Shown: in pieces, positions 34,880-48,643 of the stretch
Position numbering within the stretch: position 1 is the first letter of the stretch
Layout: every line of letters begins with the position of its first letter
Assembly (NCBI GenBank): GCA_023055505.1
Contig: JALIRH010000023.1
Span: forward strand, 8,500,423-8,564,422
From: Callipepla californica brunnescens
Lineage: Eukaryota; Chordata; Aves; Galliformes; Odontophoridae
Reading direction: 5' to 3'
Length of the DNA: 64,000 bases
Notes under the pieces: model-generated
Told to the model about the DNA's origin: nothing
The model's database searches: none
Seen by the model: only the letters and a program-made list of their open reading frames with translations
Position numbers and translations under genes: made by a program

Positions 34880-35330
34880 GCAAAGCAAGATGCCAGGACC
34901 ACATCTAGGCAGCTTATGGAGATCTCCAAGGAAGACAACACAGACTATTTGGGCAGCCTGTACCAGTGCTTCATCACCTGCTCAGCACAGAAGTGCTTCC
35001 TGATGGTCAAAGAAAACCTCCTGTGTTACAGTTTGTGGCCATCGCCTCTTGTCCTGCCACTGGGCACCCCTGACAAAAGCATGAATTCTCTTGAAGTATT
35101 TTTGTACATTGATGAGATCCCCTGAACATTTTCTCCAGACTTGAGAAGTCACAGCTCTCAGCATCTCCTCAGTGGGATCTGCTCCAGTCTCTTCATCATG
35201 TTTACAGTATTTTATTAAGTGCTTTCCAGTACACCCACATCTTTCTTTTTCTGGGAAGCTTAAAACTGAACGCAGTAACGCAGTACTCCAGTTGTAGTAA
35301 ATCCCTATGCAGACTTTTTTTCTGTAGCCT
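34880..35330 (-). repeat. CR1 LINE fragment, reversed
   Basis: Reverse CR1 with the blocks TTGGGCAGCCTGTACCAGTG, CTTGTCCTGCCACTGGGCAC, TTGATGAGATCCCCTGAACA and AAAACTGAACGCAGTA in the expected order. These cover the 3'UTR start and ORF2 C-terminus. The tail is missing. The frames on both strands here are remnants and shadows. Confidence 0.85.
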
Positions 35331-38300
35331 TTCATTCATAATCCTCGATTTTATCAGTTTTGGAATTAACAAGATTGCTAAAAAGAGATCATCCAGGGCA
35401 TTAACCTAACTACAGGCTTTCACTTGTGAAAAGTGTAGGAAGCTGAAGTTAGCTGAATTTTGTGTCAGAATGTGTGTTGTTTTCCCTCTGGTTGGGCAAG
35501 AAGATGCCTTGGCTGAACTTAAAACTCTTTCCATCTGTCTTCCATTCTTCTGTGATCTATGTAGTAATAACACATTTATTTGTTCCCTCTGACTAGATAG
35601 ATATAAAGCTCTTGTCCTTTAGAGTTTGCTGTGTTTACTAGAGCAATTGTGTCTTTACTTGCTTGTCTGTATTCCTTCCAAGAAGTGATGGAGCTGACTA
35701 CTGAGCACTAGTCAGCACAAACTATTTATTTGACAGAAAAGCAAATAGAAGGAAAATATGAGCAATTTAAACACTACTGGCTCACTGGAAGTACAGTTGG
35801 CTACTTAAAATCTTTACTCATAAAATGACATTTCAGCAGTTTTTTATTCTGTAGTAGTGAAGCATCTTCAGCTGTTCTTGAGTGAGCCTCAAGCAGATTT
35901 CTTTGTCTTTCTGGCACATAGCATACTCGTTTGGTCTCAAGTTGATCTATGACAACCTAGTGGAGCTGGTAAGATTTTCTCTCACTTGGAATCTGTATTT
36001 CTACACGGAGATAGATTTTTTTACGAGACAGTGTTTTTCAATCATGTATTTTAAGTCACCTTCATGATTTGTTTCTTAGGCTTACCGATCCAAAACAATC
36101 TGTAAAATGTTACAGTAGTGCAAAAGTAAACTTCTAGGTTACTTGTCTGCTATATGATATCTATCAGTTATCATGTAATATTTCCAGGCTCCCCAAAGAT
36201 GATTATGATGATTTATTCTGTTTTTGCAATATATATAACTATCTCAAAATCCTGTAACATCAAAAATACCTGTACCTTAGATTTAAAGTTTTATGCTTCT
36301 GAGAGCTCATATTTGTCCCTGTGATGTAAAAACTTTTCCAACCTTAAAAGTGTTCTGAACAGATCATGAGTTAACTTCAGAACTAAAATCAATATATTTT
36401 TTGAAAGTAAGTTGCAGATGAGAGTTTATTTTTTTGATAGGAGTAACTATAGATTTTGAGCAGGTAATTTTTTTCTAGTTCAAGCAGGTCAACATATATA
36501 AATTGAATGGAGTTTTATTTCTTTCAGATCAATTTTTCTCATGTGTTTCCTGTGCAGTAAACCTTCCTCAGTACATTGGGCTATTAAAAAAAAAGTCAGT
36601 TATCGTGGAACCAAATTACTAGCTTGGAGTAACTGACAATTACACATCCTATAGACAAACTAGACCCAAATGATTTGGAAGTACTGCTTTCATAATTTTG
36701 AGAAGTGTTTCTAATTCCTAAACTCTGTGTAGTACAGATAGTACTATCAATTCATTTTCAGAGGAAATGACTTTGTACCACTGGAAAAACAGATGTATTT
36801 GAAAAGGTGACATTGCAAGAACAGAATTGTAAGTCTTCATGCAAAAAGAAGGGGTCTCTACAGATTGTATTGATGTCTGTCTTGATAATACTAAGACTTG
36901 TAATAGACTGTTAATGGCAAACCATTGCAGTGATTGTTCTGCCAAAATGAGAATCTGCTGATGTGTGAGTTGAATGAAAACCAGGCCTGTGAAGCTATCT
37001 GTGCAGATGACCTCTTGTTTCATTACCACTTTCATGTACAGTGGATTCAGTTTTTGCTTTGCACTGTGATCAGTGTAATGATTTTTATATTTCAGTCTAC
37101 TCAAACCTTATTCGTGTCATTGACTGAAGCCAGCTAAGATGGGTATTTGTAGTAGGAACAGCAACCCAAACCAAAGTTTGCCAAAACTTCTCCAAGGATT
37201 TGGAAGCGTTTTGGCATTGGACCAGTGATAATTCCTCACTTTTACTTTTCTGCCTGTTATACCACATATAAATGATTTAAAAATATCTTCGTTGTCCCTG
37301 TACTAGCAACATTGACTTTTAAGACAGAAATATTAAATAGACCTTACAATTCCACTGATTTTAGCAGTGTCTCTTCCAGTTTCTTTTCACATTCTTAAAT
37401 TACTGCTTGAAGTCATTAACTTTGAGGTATCTGAGATGATAGATAACCAGAAGTTGCAGGAAAAGCCCTCTACTCAAGTTTTGACTAATTCATCCCTTTG
37501 TCATATGGAGGTGGTCTGCTTATATTTACAACTGTTTGAAGACTACAGCAGATAATGCCCATAATTTGCAGTGAGAGCTTCCTTTCAGCATGGAGAGATT
37601 TGCATGTAAGGCAATGAGGACTTGTATTTAATGATAATTGTTAAGTAATTTGCTTGCTGCCTAATTCTTGTACTAAAAATAGCTGTTACTTACTCTGTCT
37701 CTCTCAGGGTCCCTCTTCTGAGTCCCTTTCAAAACAGAACATTATTTTGATCTGTGATGTGATATTCAGTATCCCTGCCCATCACTGGGTGCACCTCCTA
37801 TCTTTAAGACCTGCTGTTATGGCTAGATGTAGAATAGGCCCTGGAGGTGAAGGGAGCTGAAGAAGCCTATCTACACATACATGTCAAGGCAATTAAAAAA
37901 TCTGACATTTCTTATGTATCCTGTAATCCTCATTCATGAAACTCCTGGCAGATGAGTATTTCTATTATAAGTGTTTGCAGTTTCTTTCTAGTGGGTGCCT
38001 CTTTCTGCAGCACTAAATTTATTAAAAGGTGAGTAGCCATCGTTATCACTAGTAGATACACTGTTTTGTAGATGCAATCAGTGGCTTTTTGTTTTGGGTA
38101 ATGAGATGCTTTTCTGGGAGGTACTCAATTCCTCCCATCACATAAAAGTAGAGGTAGGACAGAGGGGGAGATGCTTCAGGCTACACTCAAATCTGTGCAG
38201 GTTGCAAATGATCCAGGTGGAGAGGTTGCAGCATCCAGCTAATTTCAGCAGCTCATATTTGCATTCCAACTCAAAAGCACTGCTGTAACTTTGTGATTAG

Positions 38301-41300
38301 TGTAAGCATTTTGTACACTGTTTTTTAATCTAGATCAGCTAACAGACTTGCCTAGGCGTATTTATAAATCTGTATGGATGATAACCTTCATCAGAGATGC
38401 GGAGTAGCTAGACATAGAGTAGGAGTGCTAGTTACATACAGAATTACATGTTTTGCTGCTGCCTCAGGTGTAGACCAGAAGAGGAGCAAAATGGAACTGG
38501 ACTCTGACTAAAGTTTGGCGCTGATACAGTCCAAACATGTGATTTGTGTTTACCTTTCTATTGTCTTAGCAGAAATGCCATAACAGAATATCATGCAGCC
38601 ACAAACATTTCTTTTACTCCCATCCTTCCAGTCTTCAGCATCCATCGACTTTTTGTTCTGTGAAACAGAGAATGAAACCTTGCATTTTAGGTCTGAGAAG
38701 CCAAATTTACAGCCACTGACTTTTTGTCTTTCTCCTCACAGGCTGTCCTGGGGTAGCTGATCAATTCACAAAATACTGTCCTTGCTCTTTGTGTGTGACA
38801 GGAAGAATTTCCTGATGCAATCATTGACTGTTTTCTGCATTTCATATAATTTCGCACTTGAACAAAGTCTTGATTTTCTCTTTAAGCTTTTCCTGATTTC
38901 ATATTTCTTATTTTTGAGTATGCAGAGGTAGGCATGCATGGTTGTGATTTATTATTATTAGTAGTAGTAGTATTCTTTTTTCCTTAAAAGGTGGATTGTC
39001 AATTCTTAGTGTGCTTGGAAAGCCACTCTAATGCTGAACCTCAGGAAGGTGAAGAGATGGACTGCTCTTCATTTTAGGTGTCACTATTAGTTGATTTTCT
39101 AGTTGAAATTTCCCAGTGAGTCTTATGGTAGAAGTTTATCCTAAGGTGTGTGATACTGCAAGTATTCTGAAGGAAGCACGTTTTTAGAGCCGCTCTTTAT
39201 ATGTGCTATTTCTTGTCCAGTTTTTAGAGTGCATACAGGGTCAAAAGTTGTGTTGCAGTATTTTCATGTCAGTTAAAAAACCTATTAATGCTGTCTTGCA
39301 AAGTACTTCCCTCTTACCACAGAGGTACTTGCTGTATTATCTGTAGATCACTGTGTTGTGGTTTCAGAATTCATTATCAGCTGCTAACCACATTAAAAAA
39401 TGACATTTCTGATACATATTCTGACTTTTTTCTAAATCTGCTTACAGAGACACTTTCACGTTCCAGTCTGAAGGAATAACATAATTAGTAAATACAGAGT
39501 CTTTGTTGTGATACTGATTTTGAAAAGAAATCTAAACAAAAGGGTAATACAAAGACAGGCTAAATAAAAAAGAACTTCTTCATAAAGAATGTAGGTTGTA
39601 TGCGTACCTGTTTCCTTGTGCCTAATCAGTGAAAAAAAGATTTTGGGATTCTCCATCACAATTTGATATTGACCAGAAAGTGAGCGAGACTTTGGATGAT
39701 AATAGAAATCTATAATGCCAAATGACAAAGGTAGGCCAGAAAGGTATTAATGAGATTAAGGATTAAGCTTTCAAAATAACATCTAATCTTTTTTTCCTGT
39801 TATTTCAAAACCTACTTAGATGTAACTCATAATCCTTCCAGGCTTGCATTTACGTGACTCGTTTGTACACCTAAATGTTTTGATAATGTGGTCCGAAATT
39901 AAAACAAAAATAAGATTGTTAAAATTCAGTAGCTTTGTAATTGTATCTAGCAATGGAAAAGTGTCTGTTGCTAAGACAGTTTGTTTTGTGAAGATTTTCT
40001 GATAGGTCCTTCTCTTTCCTGCTAATTATAGAAAGACTGGCTTTAGAAACAAGGAAAGAATACCTTGGTATGGTGTTCTAAAATAACAAGGGCAGCAATT
40101 GAGTGAGAGTGAGAAAAAACCTCTTAGAAGTATCTGTGTATTCTATCCTGTGGTTCACATGACAGCTTCTGTGACAATGTTTTGATGAAGTACCTCAGAA
40201 CGTGCACACCAAATGTGCTCCTTGCTAGCCCTGACCTTGCGATTTGTGTTTCCTTTTCCACTTCTTCTGTACTGTTGAGGTAGAAAGCTTTGTAGCTACT
40301 AAGCGATCCCAGCAGCTGGCAGGGAGAGGCAGAAAGTCACAGTGAATTCTGTCTATGCCAACTTGTATCAAAGAAATGACAAAGAACTACAGTGGTAAAT
40401 GCAGGAATCATTTAGATACATTGGCAGTAATGCTAAGGCTTCCCCTCATCTCAGATCTTAGAGAATCACTGTTGCAAAATTAAATTTTGCAGCCTCAAGA
40501 ATGAGGGGAAATAATTCCTCAGGTACATTATCTGTGAATTTCTGGGAAGGAGGAGAGGAATGACTGCAGACGGTGACCTAGGATTGTGTTGGTTTCTTAA
40601 ATGATGTTTCCTTTTGCAGAGGATGAAACTGGTGCTAGTTCATTCATTAGTCTGACCCTGTAAGTCATTCACTTGCTGAATATCCCTGTACATTGCTGAA
40701 TAAAAATTGTATTTCCTGTGCTCTTGGTTTCAGAGGAAAAATGGAAATTGAACTACAGGTGATTATTGCTTGAATTTTAAACTAGATCAGCTTTATTGGG
40801 TTTATTAGTTTAACTGATGGGTATAGTATGATGAATTGCAAAAAAGGCAAAGGTACTGCTATTTCCTATTTTTGTTTGAACTTGAGTGTTGTTGGCTAGG
40901 ATTTTTTTTTTCTTTTTTCAAAGCAATTTACATAGTGCAAAAACACAAACTTCACAGCCTTCAAGTACCCCAAATGATCAGAAAGCTTAGTTTGGAGTGT
41001 AGAGAGGTATGCCAAATGTAAATGCTGTCATTTTAGAACTTAAAATAATAATTCAAAATTTCCAACTTAGGTATGCTTTATTTTCTGAAGCTGTTACTTT
41101 TTTTTCCATCATAAAATGCACAAATGGATATTCAGTTGAATCATTAAAAAATATTTCCTTTTTTTGCAGTCTTATGTCTTTGCTATTTTGACTTCATTTA
41201 AATCATATCCTGATTGATCTTTTTCCATGTCTTATCTGAATTGAACTGAGCGTGAAATGCATTTGGGGAGCAGTCAGCTCTGTGGAAGAAGTTATTGGAA

Positions 41301-43234
41301 AGAAGAGGGAGAAAGTCAGATAACCACACATCATGCAGTTTTGGAACCTATTAAATACAGATGCAGCTGTGATGAAAACAAAAGGAAAAATATGTCCCTC
41401 ACATGTGGTTTATTTTAACATTAATTAAGTACTTGCTTATTACCTAATGTTCCTGACAGATGGAAAAATGTAGTGCATTTTAATGAAGTGGGATTATACA
41501 AGACAGCTTCCAAACAGATGCAGACCTGAAAACGAGAGGCAAGCAGAACTAAACTGGTTGCAAGTTTACAGTCTAGTTGAGTTTTTATTATTTGCACAAG
41601 ACAGTAATCGAACTTTTTGTGCATCTGACTGTAAGTAGAAAAAGTTTAGGAAGTGCCACCACTTCCCTTAATTGGCATTAGTGCATAAACTGCCTCAGTA
41701 AGCTACCCTACAGCTCATTTTTGATCCTAGATTCCACAGAAAATTCTTTATCTGGAATCTTGGATTTCAAGCCAGTGTGTCTGAATTTTTTCCTTTTGTG
41801 TCTGAATGATTTCTTGGTTTGAGAATGTAGTACTGCATGCATACATAAGGTCAGTCAGTTTGGGTTTGGAAGCAAAGCTGCTGTGTTCATGGAGTGCTGC
41901 AAAAAATGTTAAAATTAAAAACTGTGGAGATTAGGCTCATGAGGTACATGAATGACTTGGTGTCAGGGTAGCTGCATGCTGCAGTCCCTGTAGGGGATTG
42001 TACTGCTGGATCTGAGCTGGTGGGGCTGAAGTTGCCTGGGCTACCATAGCACTGAGCTGAGATACCTGAGTTTGTAATTAGCTATGTTTGCAGTTAGCAC
42101 TACACAAAACATGGTTGTATTGCTTCTAGGCCAGGCTTTTTAAGTATAAGTAGTTGAATTAATAACATCTGCTTTAGAATGAGGATAAGGACAGATGGAC
42201 AGTTCAGTGTTCTTGGATCTTTGTCTGCAAACCAGACAGTGCTAACTGAAAATCTAGTTGCATTTTTCAGGGGTAAGGATGGCACAAGAGCCCTCCCAAA
42301 GTTTGCCAGTCAAGCTTGTAACTTGCTGTTATGATCTATAATGAGTTGATTTTAAGTCTCTGTCCTCCCATGAGCAAATTCAAACATGTAAGGAATAATA
42401 CTGCACTTCGTAAAGCGGGATGCATTTAAATGTATTACTTCTATAATTTATGCCCCTCTGAAATAGGATCTGATGCAGCTAGAACCTGTTGACTTTTGTG
42501 CCAAGCAAACTAAAATGTCTGTCTAGATTGGTTACTGTAGAATGAGATGCTGGGGCTTTAGATCTGCGTGAAAGGGAGCTTTGTGCTAGATTTTGATTTC
42601 TGCTGGCTCTTGGAAAATTGCTGCTATGCATTATAATTTTTTTTTTCTTGGGTGATTCAGCAGTAACTTAAGTAGAGTTCCCTTTTTATTATGACATGCT
42701 TCCAGATAATAGCTGAATTTTCTCCATCTCTTAAACTGGGGAGATGAAAAAATATTGATGAAATGATGATAATGGCCACAACTTATTCCCATTTTTTTAA
42801 AAAAAAAGAAACCAAAACTCAGTAAAGTAAAATATTCTTTGCTTTCTGTGGGGAACGTGAAAGCTTTTCTATGGTATTTACTCTTATGCAGTTTTGTGTT
42901 GAAAGATTGGTCATATCTTAAATCAAGATTTGATTCTGAAATGATATGTGTAAGAGAAACAGGGACTGAACTGAGAGTGTCTTGACATCCAAATGTATTT
43001 TTAGACTACTTGGAACTCTTTTCATCCTGGTGTGCCTGGAAACTCTCAAAAATCAGCTCTGAGATTTTGCTGGCAGTGTGTGTAGGTTTCCCTCAAGAAA
43101 ATTTTGTCAGTGTGAATTACAGGTTATTGCATACTGCATAGATAATACCATGAAGATATACTGGATTATACTAAATAAAAAGTATACATATGTGTCTTGC
43201 TCCAACTTATAGGAAAGGAGTTCTTATAATACAT
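35331..43234. other. About 7.9 kb of unique-looking AT-rich sequence
   Basis: The longest stretch in the window without any CR1 or LTR that I can recognise. Frames reach 128 codons (36718-37104, minus) but none has a family signature or convincing splice signals. A (TTA)/(GTA) patch lies at about 38949-38971. Confidence 0.65.
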
Positions 43235-43630
43235 TGTACCTGACAGTGAGATTAAGACACAACGGGTCAAATGCTAGCCCAACCAGTTTATTATAAATTG
43301 TAGTTACTTAGGGAGGTGGGGAAGGGAAGATGGACAGTACAAAAGAGATGGGAAATAAAAACAAAGAGGTCTTTGTAGCAGGCAAGGGAGAGATTGTCAC
43401 CACTGAGATGCCAGCATAGCTCGTAGTTCAGATGCTGATCTCCAGTAGCAGTGGGTCATCGGGTTGTTGGATATTTTGGTTGACGACAACTTCTTTCCAT
43501 TAGCTTCTTAATGACAGTATAAATTTATTTATAACTCCAAAGTGGTCGAGTCAGCACTTTTTGGAGTGACAGCTTTTGGATCAGCTTTTGACAGACTTTT
43601 GGATCTCAGCAACAACTGCTGTCTTCCACA
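43235..43630 (-). mobile_element. Probable solo LTR of an endogenous retrovirus (ERV-L type)
   Basis: On the minus strand this about 396-bp block begins TGTGGAAG and ends GGTACA, giving the TGT...ACA termini usual for ERV-L LTRs. It has a TATA-like TATAAATAAATTTATA (about 43533-43518) and, about 230 bp further, AATAAA (43292-43287), followed by about 50 bp that could be R-U5. No flanking viral gene is visible. The flanking 5-mers do not match, so no target-site duplication supports it. Family assignment is by general structure only. Confidence 0.5.
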
Positions 43631-43744
43631 GTATGTTTATAGTTATACACATGTATGTAAACATGTATGCACATGTATAATCAACTGTTATAAACTGAAG
43701 TTGTATTTCTGAGAGATGTGATCATGTTATTGTTTTATCAGACA

Positions 43745-43832
43745 TAGAGAATCATAGAGAATCATAAACCTGGGTTGAAAAGGACCTCTAGTTTCAAACC
43801 CCCCTGCTGTGGGCACAGTTGCTAACCTCTAG
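43745..43832 (-). repeat. CR1 LINE 3' tail remnant, reversed
   Basis: Short reverse CR1 tail: duplicated AGAGAATCAT units, then TTGAAAAGGACCTCTAG and CAAACCCCCCTGCTGTGGGC. It lies about 115 bp from the neighbouring LTR candidate. Confidence 0.75.
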
Positions 43833-45892
43833 TATGAAGTGAGTGAAAACTTTGGCTGTGTACTCCTACAGTGTCGTGTTTTCTTTGTGATGTGGTCTTT
43901 CACCTAAAAAGAGCATATTTCCCAGATTTGTTTACAAGTGAAGGGAAGTGTTAAGTGTATAAAGAACTGTATGTTTTTTACATAGTGTACATGCATAAAA
44001 AAAACATGTCAACTAAGCAAATGACATTACAGAAGACTACATATAATTGGCATTTGAGTATGATGTTGCATCCTATTTTCTATTTTGAGAAAAAGGTTCC
44101 CCAACAGCAGAAGGAAGGTTTTCTTTTTTTTTAAGTATATTTTGTTGGGAAATTATCAGGCAGTATATAAATGGTGTATGAAATCATTGTCTCCTTGACT
44201 GAAGAGGGCAGTGGTGCCTAATGTGACAAAATCCCCTTACTTTCAACTAAGTGTATTTTATTTCATACTAAATTTCCTTTGATGGATAACCTGAAAGTCT
44301 TCTGTTACTATTTTAGAAATGCTTTATGCAATTACACTTTAGAAAATAGTACTTCTATACATTAGCTTGTAGGAAATATCAGAGTTTGAACTACTGATAC
44401 ATCGGCGTTCCTCAGATTGAGTGCAAAGTCTGCCTCGGGTGAACAGAAATAACTCTTTGAAACATTGCTGATTTGTTTTTTGTTTTCTTCTCTCTTTTAA
44501 TCTTACACTTTTATTTCTTTTTAACTATATTCAGAATTTCAAACTGCTTTCTGTCAATTATTAGTCATTTGGGAGTAAGCCAAATCAATTTAAGTGATTT
44601 TAGGCACACTAAGTGAAAGCTGACGATTTTGTGTCTCTGTGTTCTTGGGAACCCAAACGAAATCATCTGATGAGATCTGAGAGTCTTGTTCCCTTAATAT
44701 CTTTCAAACAAGACATTTAACAAATGCAGGCATACAAAATAATGAGAGTCATAACTAGAAGGAATTTCCATTATGGGAGGAAAGTGTTTTCTTTTTCCTG
44801 CCCAGTAAACTACTTAAAGTAAGTTGCTCATGGATGCATGTATGATTGGACTTGATCTTTTCCATCCAAGATAATTCCATGAATTATCTTTTTGTTGAGA
44901 TGAAAAAAAAAAAAATTAAGAGCAAGCAAACAAACAAAATTGCTCCTAAAATCATTGTCTTGCAAATGTTTTGCCCCAAAGGTTTACCACTTTTGAGTAT
45001 CAGACAATTAGCGGGAGCTCTAGAGAAACTCATATTAATTAAAATGTTGTTCTTTGGTTTTTTTTTGTGGAAATCTTTCAATGCATTTGTCCCTTCTGAC
45101 CAAGTGATACAGTAGCAATGATAAGATGGCATAATATTCTTCTAATGTGATCTGGAGAAAGTTTTTGTCCTACATGCCAAATTGGAAACTTGTTTGAAGT
45201 TTTGGTAATTAAAGCATTTATCTAAGCTGAAGTACTGTTTAGTCAGTACTAGCAAAATAAGCCTGAACGCATCAGGCTAAAACTGTTGATGAAACATTTC
45301 TAATTAGCTGACTTCAGAGAACAGAGCTGCTCAGTGAATGGATTTTGACTGATTTACTGGTTTTTGCCTTTTACTTCTATGTTACATTATTTAATTTTTT
45401 ATTTTGTGTACGTAAAATAACCTGTCTCTAAGCTAAGAGGGTGAAGTAATGCATTTCATTTTAGTGTTAGCATGCCGTTCCTCATGTAGCTTTGCCTGAG
45501 GATGGCAGGAGAGATAAAACTTAGTTTCTTCTTATGGAGGGTGAAAAAAGAGATGTTTCCTGTAGCTGGCATATGCTAGCTTTTAATCTGAAGTTCTGAA
45601 GCTTGTCAGAGGTCATTTCATGGCCATTTTGCAGTTTTCTTAAGTAAGGAATAGCTAAATTCCTTCCTCCTTCCTTTTCTCTCTTTCTCTCTCTCTCTGT
45701 CTTTATTTTCATTTTTTAACAAAACATGTATTTCCAGGTATCAAAGAGAATGGCAAAGGTACTGTTAAAATACATGTATTTTTGGGTTCATTATATACAA
45801 ATCTGAAACCTAAAATACTGTTCCAAAGCTTTGAGGTCAAATTATGTGAGTGTTACGGGAGTCTAATATCCATTACTGCCTTTGAATCTTTA
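43833..45892. other. Intergenic, no gene seen
   Basis: Contains an A-run and CAAA patch (44900-44940) and a CT-rich patch (45665-45702). Nothing gene-like. Confidence 0.7.
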
Positions 45893-46084
45893 CTTGGAGG
45901 GCAGTGAGGTACTGGCACTGGTTGCCCAGAGGAGCTGTGATGCTGTACTCCTGGAGGCACCCAAGGCCAGGTCAGATGGGACCCTGGGCAACCTTAGCTT
46001 GGGGCAGCCCTGCCCACTTCAGGGGGTTGGAGTTGTATGATTTTTAAGGTTCCACCTAAGCAATTCTATGAATCTGTGAATCAT
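45893..46084 (+). repeat. CR1 LINE, 3' end
   Basis: Sense CR1 with GTACTGGCACTGGTTGCCCA, GATGGGACCCTGGGCAACC and the tail AATTCTATGAATCTGTGAATC. Confidence 0.9.
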
Positions 46085-47096
46085 CGATTCAGGCGAGCAG
46101 TACTGAAAGAAGCCAAGATTTGAAAGAAACTATGCACTTAATCCAGCAGAGAATAACTCTAGTTTGGTTTGGTTTGGTTTATGTGTGGTGATTTGTTGTT
46201 GTTTTTCTGATGGGCAGTATATATGTTCAGTGTACAAAGCAATGATTATTAAAAAGCAGGATCAGCAGGAAAGAGGAATGTACTTTATTCACAAATATCA
46301 CATTCAGGTCACCCATGATGAGTGTGGGTTTGAGCTGTAGCTTGTTTTTTGAAGTAGTGAAAACAGGAAGTGTTTCAAAGATTACATATAGAACCAAGGG
46401 TGCATAGCACTTAAACGCAGTCCTCTGATAAGTATAGTCCTGATTAATCACCATGCTTTTCAAGAAAGTTTGTCTGTTACAGAAATAGGATTTCACTGCA
46501 CTATTTGGTGAGGCAAGCTGTAGTAGTGACAGCAGCTTCATCACAGTGATGGCAGCTAATAATGTGGGACTGGGAAAGTGAAAATGTTGACTTCATTCAA
46601 ACTAAAAAATTCCTTTCCTTGAGCAATGTAACACAAAATCTTTAGCTTATCTGAATCAAACTTCTCTTTCAGATGTGTTCATGTGTTACTCCTAATTAAC
46701 TCCTACTCATTTATTTTTTCATTCTTGCAAAAGGAGAATGTTATTTGTGTTCTCCTGGAGTCCATCCTTTTCCACTGTACTTTCTTTGTATGCTGTGATT
46801 TTGGTAGCTTCCATAAGGCTACCTGGGTTCTTAGGGCTTGTCTTAATCCTCTTCCTTGCTAGAATGTTGTTGGGTCTGTCTCAGCTGTCATAAGATGCTG
46901 AAGCCCAAATTTAACCCAGTAATGTTTTATGGTTTGATATGTAGGCCTCTTAAAATTCTTGTTGAGTCTGTGGCCAGTACACTTGTTCCTGAGGAGCTCT
47001 GAACAACATATAGAACTGGGCATTTAAGTGGATTTTGCTTGCCTTGGTTTTGGTCTGCTCAGCTGCTTTTTGCATGACGAATAACTCAGGATCAGT
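46085..47096. other. Intergenic, no gene seen
   Basis: Contains a short (GGTTT)n at about 46160-46180. A minus frame at 46227-46544 includes a PTLIMGDLN string reminiscent of the CR1 endonuclease motif, but the surroundings do not support a CR1 copy. Confidence 0.6.
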
Positions 47097-47143
47097 TTAA
47101 ACAAGATGAAGATTTAAGGAGCTATTGAAAAGAACCTTAGTGG
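47097..47143 (+). repeat. Left arm of the long inverted repeat
   Basis: Starts TTAAACAAGATGAAGATTT and ends CCTTAGTGG. Its reverse complement lies at 48644-48695. Confidence 0.9.
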
Positions 47144-47732
47144 GGACTAGATTATTTTCTCAGTTTCTGAAGATATGTTCATCACCTAAAAGACTCAGTA
47201 CTGAAGTTCTTAATAGCGTTTACACAGAGATGAGTAGCTGGAGGATTTGTATACTGGTCGTGTCCAGTCTAGGCAACATACTGCAATTCTCTGTGAAATC
47301 GTGCTGTCCATTTCCCTCTGATCTCATCCTCCATGGCATATGCATCCTGTCTTTGGCAAAGGGCAGTGTGAATATTTATCTGGGCACTGCAATTCTTCTT
47401 TTGTACTGTTACCTAGAAAATGCATTTGCAGCTGTCTGCCGTACACAGTAGCAAATATCTCCTTGAAATTAAGTACTAGTGCCTCCATGCTGTTCAAATG
47501 GACTTGGTCTGCAGTTGAAGGAAAGATAGGAGATGGTCTCTGAGGACTTGCTCATATCCATTCTCATCATGTATGTATACTCTGTACACAGTGTGATTAG
47601 CAGATTTTAGTAGTTTTGAGCTCCAGTTCTTAATGCATGCTGATTTTTTGCTGTCTTGCGTGAAGTGCAAATTCCTTATGAGGCTGAGTGTTTTAGCTAC
47701 TTCCACAACTGTATTTTATGTATAATGTAGTC

Positions 47733-47750
47733 TTTTTTTTTTTTTTTTTT
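47733..47750 (+). repeat. Poly(T) run of 18
   Basis: Uninterrupted T18 between the inverted repeat arms. No adjacent gene-like sequence. Confidence 0.9.
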
Positions 47751-48643
47751 AGGCTATAAACAAGAACAACTTTGAATAAAATTAGACTTTTTTCTCCATT
47801 TTTTTTATATCCATAGACACCAAAAGTAAATCCATACATACTTCTAAGCTACAAGAAATCTATAATGGTATGACATCTATTTTTCATACATCTTAGCAGT
47901 AATGTTCTTTCTGCTACAACATAGATATTGTGTGGTTTTATATATAGGTTTATTATTATAATGCATATGTGTTATGTGAATATATGTATGCACTCACATA
48001 AATATAGCATCATGTTAATATTTGAATAAATCTGACTTATCCTTCATAGGGGTAAGAGGGAGATGCACTTAATTTGTTATGTTATTGTATGTTATTGCCA
48101 GAATCTGCCTCATCTATCTGCCTCATCTGAATTTTTCCCTGGGTGCTTTCTGTCTCTGGATGCTTTCCACAGGCTCAATTTGCTCACTTTTTTTTTTTTT
48201 TTCCAGTACTAGTGGCCCGTAAATGAAATTGAGGAAAGTCAGCAGTCCTTAGTTTGTTATTAGCAGTATCAGAATTTACCAAAATTAGGTTTCTATTTAG
48301 ATGGAAATTCAGTAGTTCACTATTAATTTATCTAACTCACCTGTCTGTCATTTGCTGATGCTGAACTTTTGTCTTTTATTTAAAATTTTTTTTTATTTGT
48401 TTTGTTCTGTATTTCAGGTTGATATTACTAGAATACCTTCATTGAATTGAAAATGATCTTTGGCTTAGATGAATTTCTTCCTGCTATGCCACAGTTAGGA
48501 AACTTACAGGAGGGCAGCTTCATCTTCTGTACTACCTAAACTCTTAAGGAGCACGATCTTATCAATACATAGGGCACTACAGTATGGTACCAGAGAGACA
48601 AGCCTTTAATTACTTTTATATTGAATGTTCAACTCACTTTTGG

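Noticed and set aside
36718..37104. 128-codon minus-strand frame in the repeat-free interval
   Set aside because: Hydrophobic/Ser-rich chance composition; no recognisable motif or exon boundary.
46227..46544. Minus-strand frame containing a PTLIMGDLN string like the CR1 endonuclease motif
   Set aside because: Residues on either side do not follow the endonuclease pattern, and no other CR1 blocks are adjacent.
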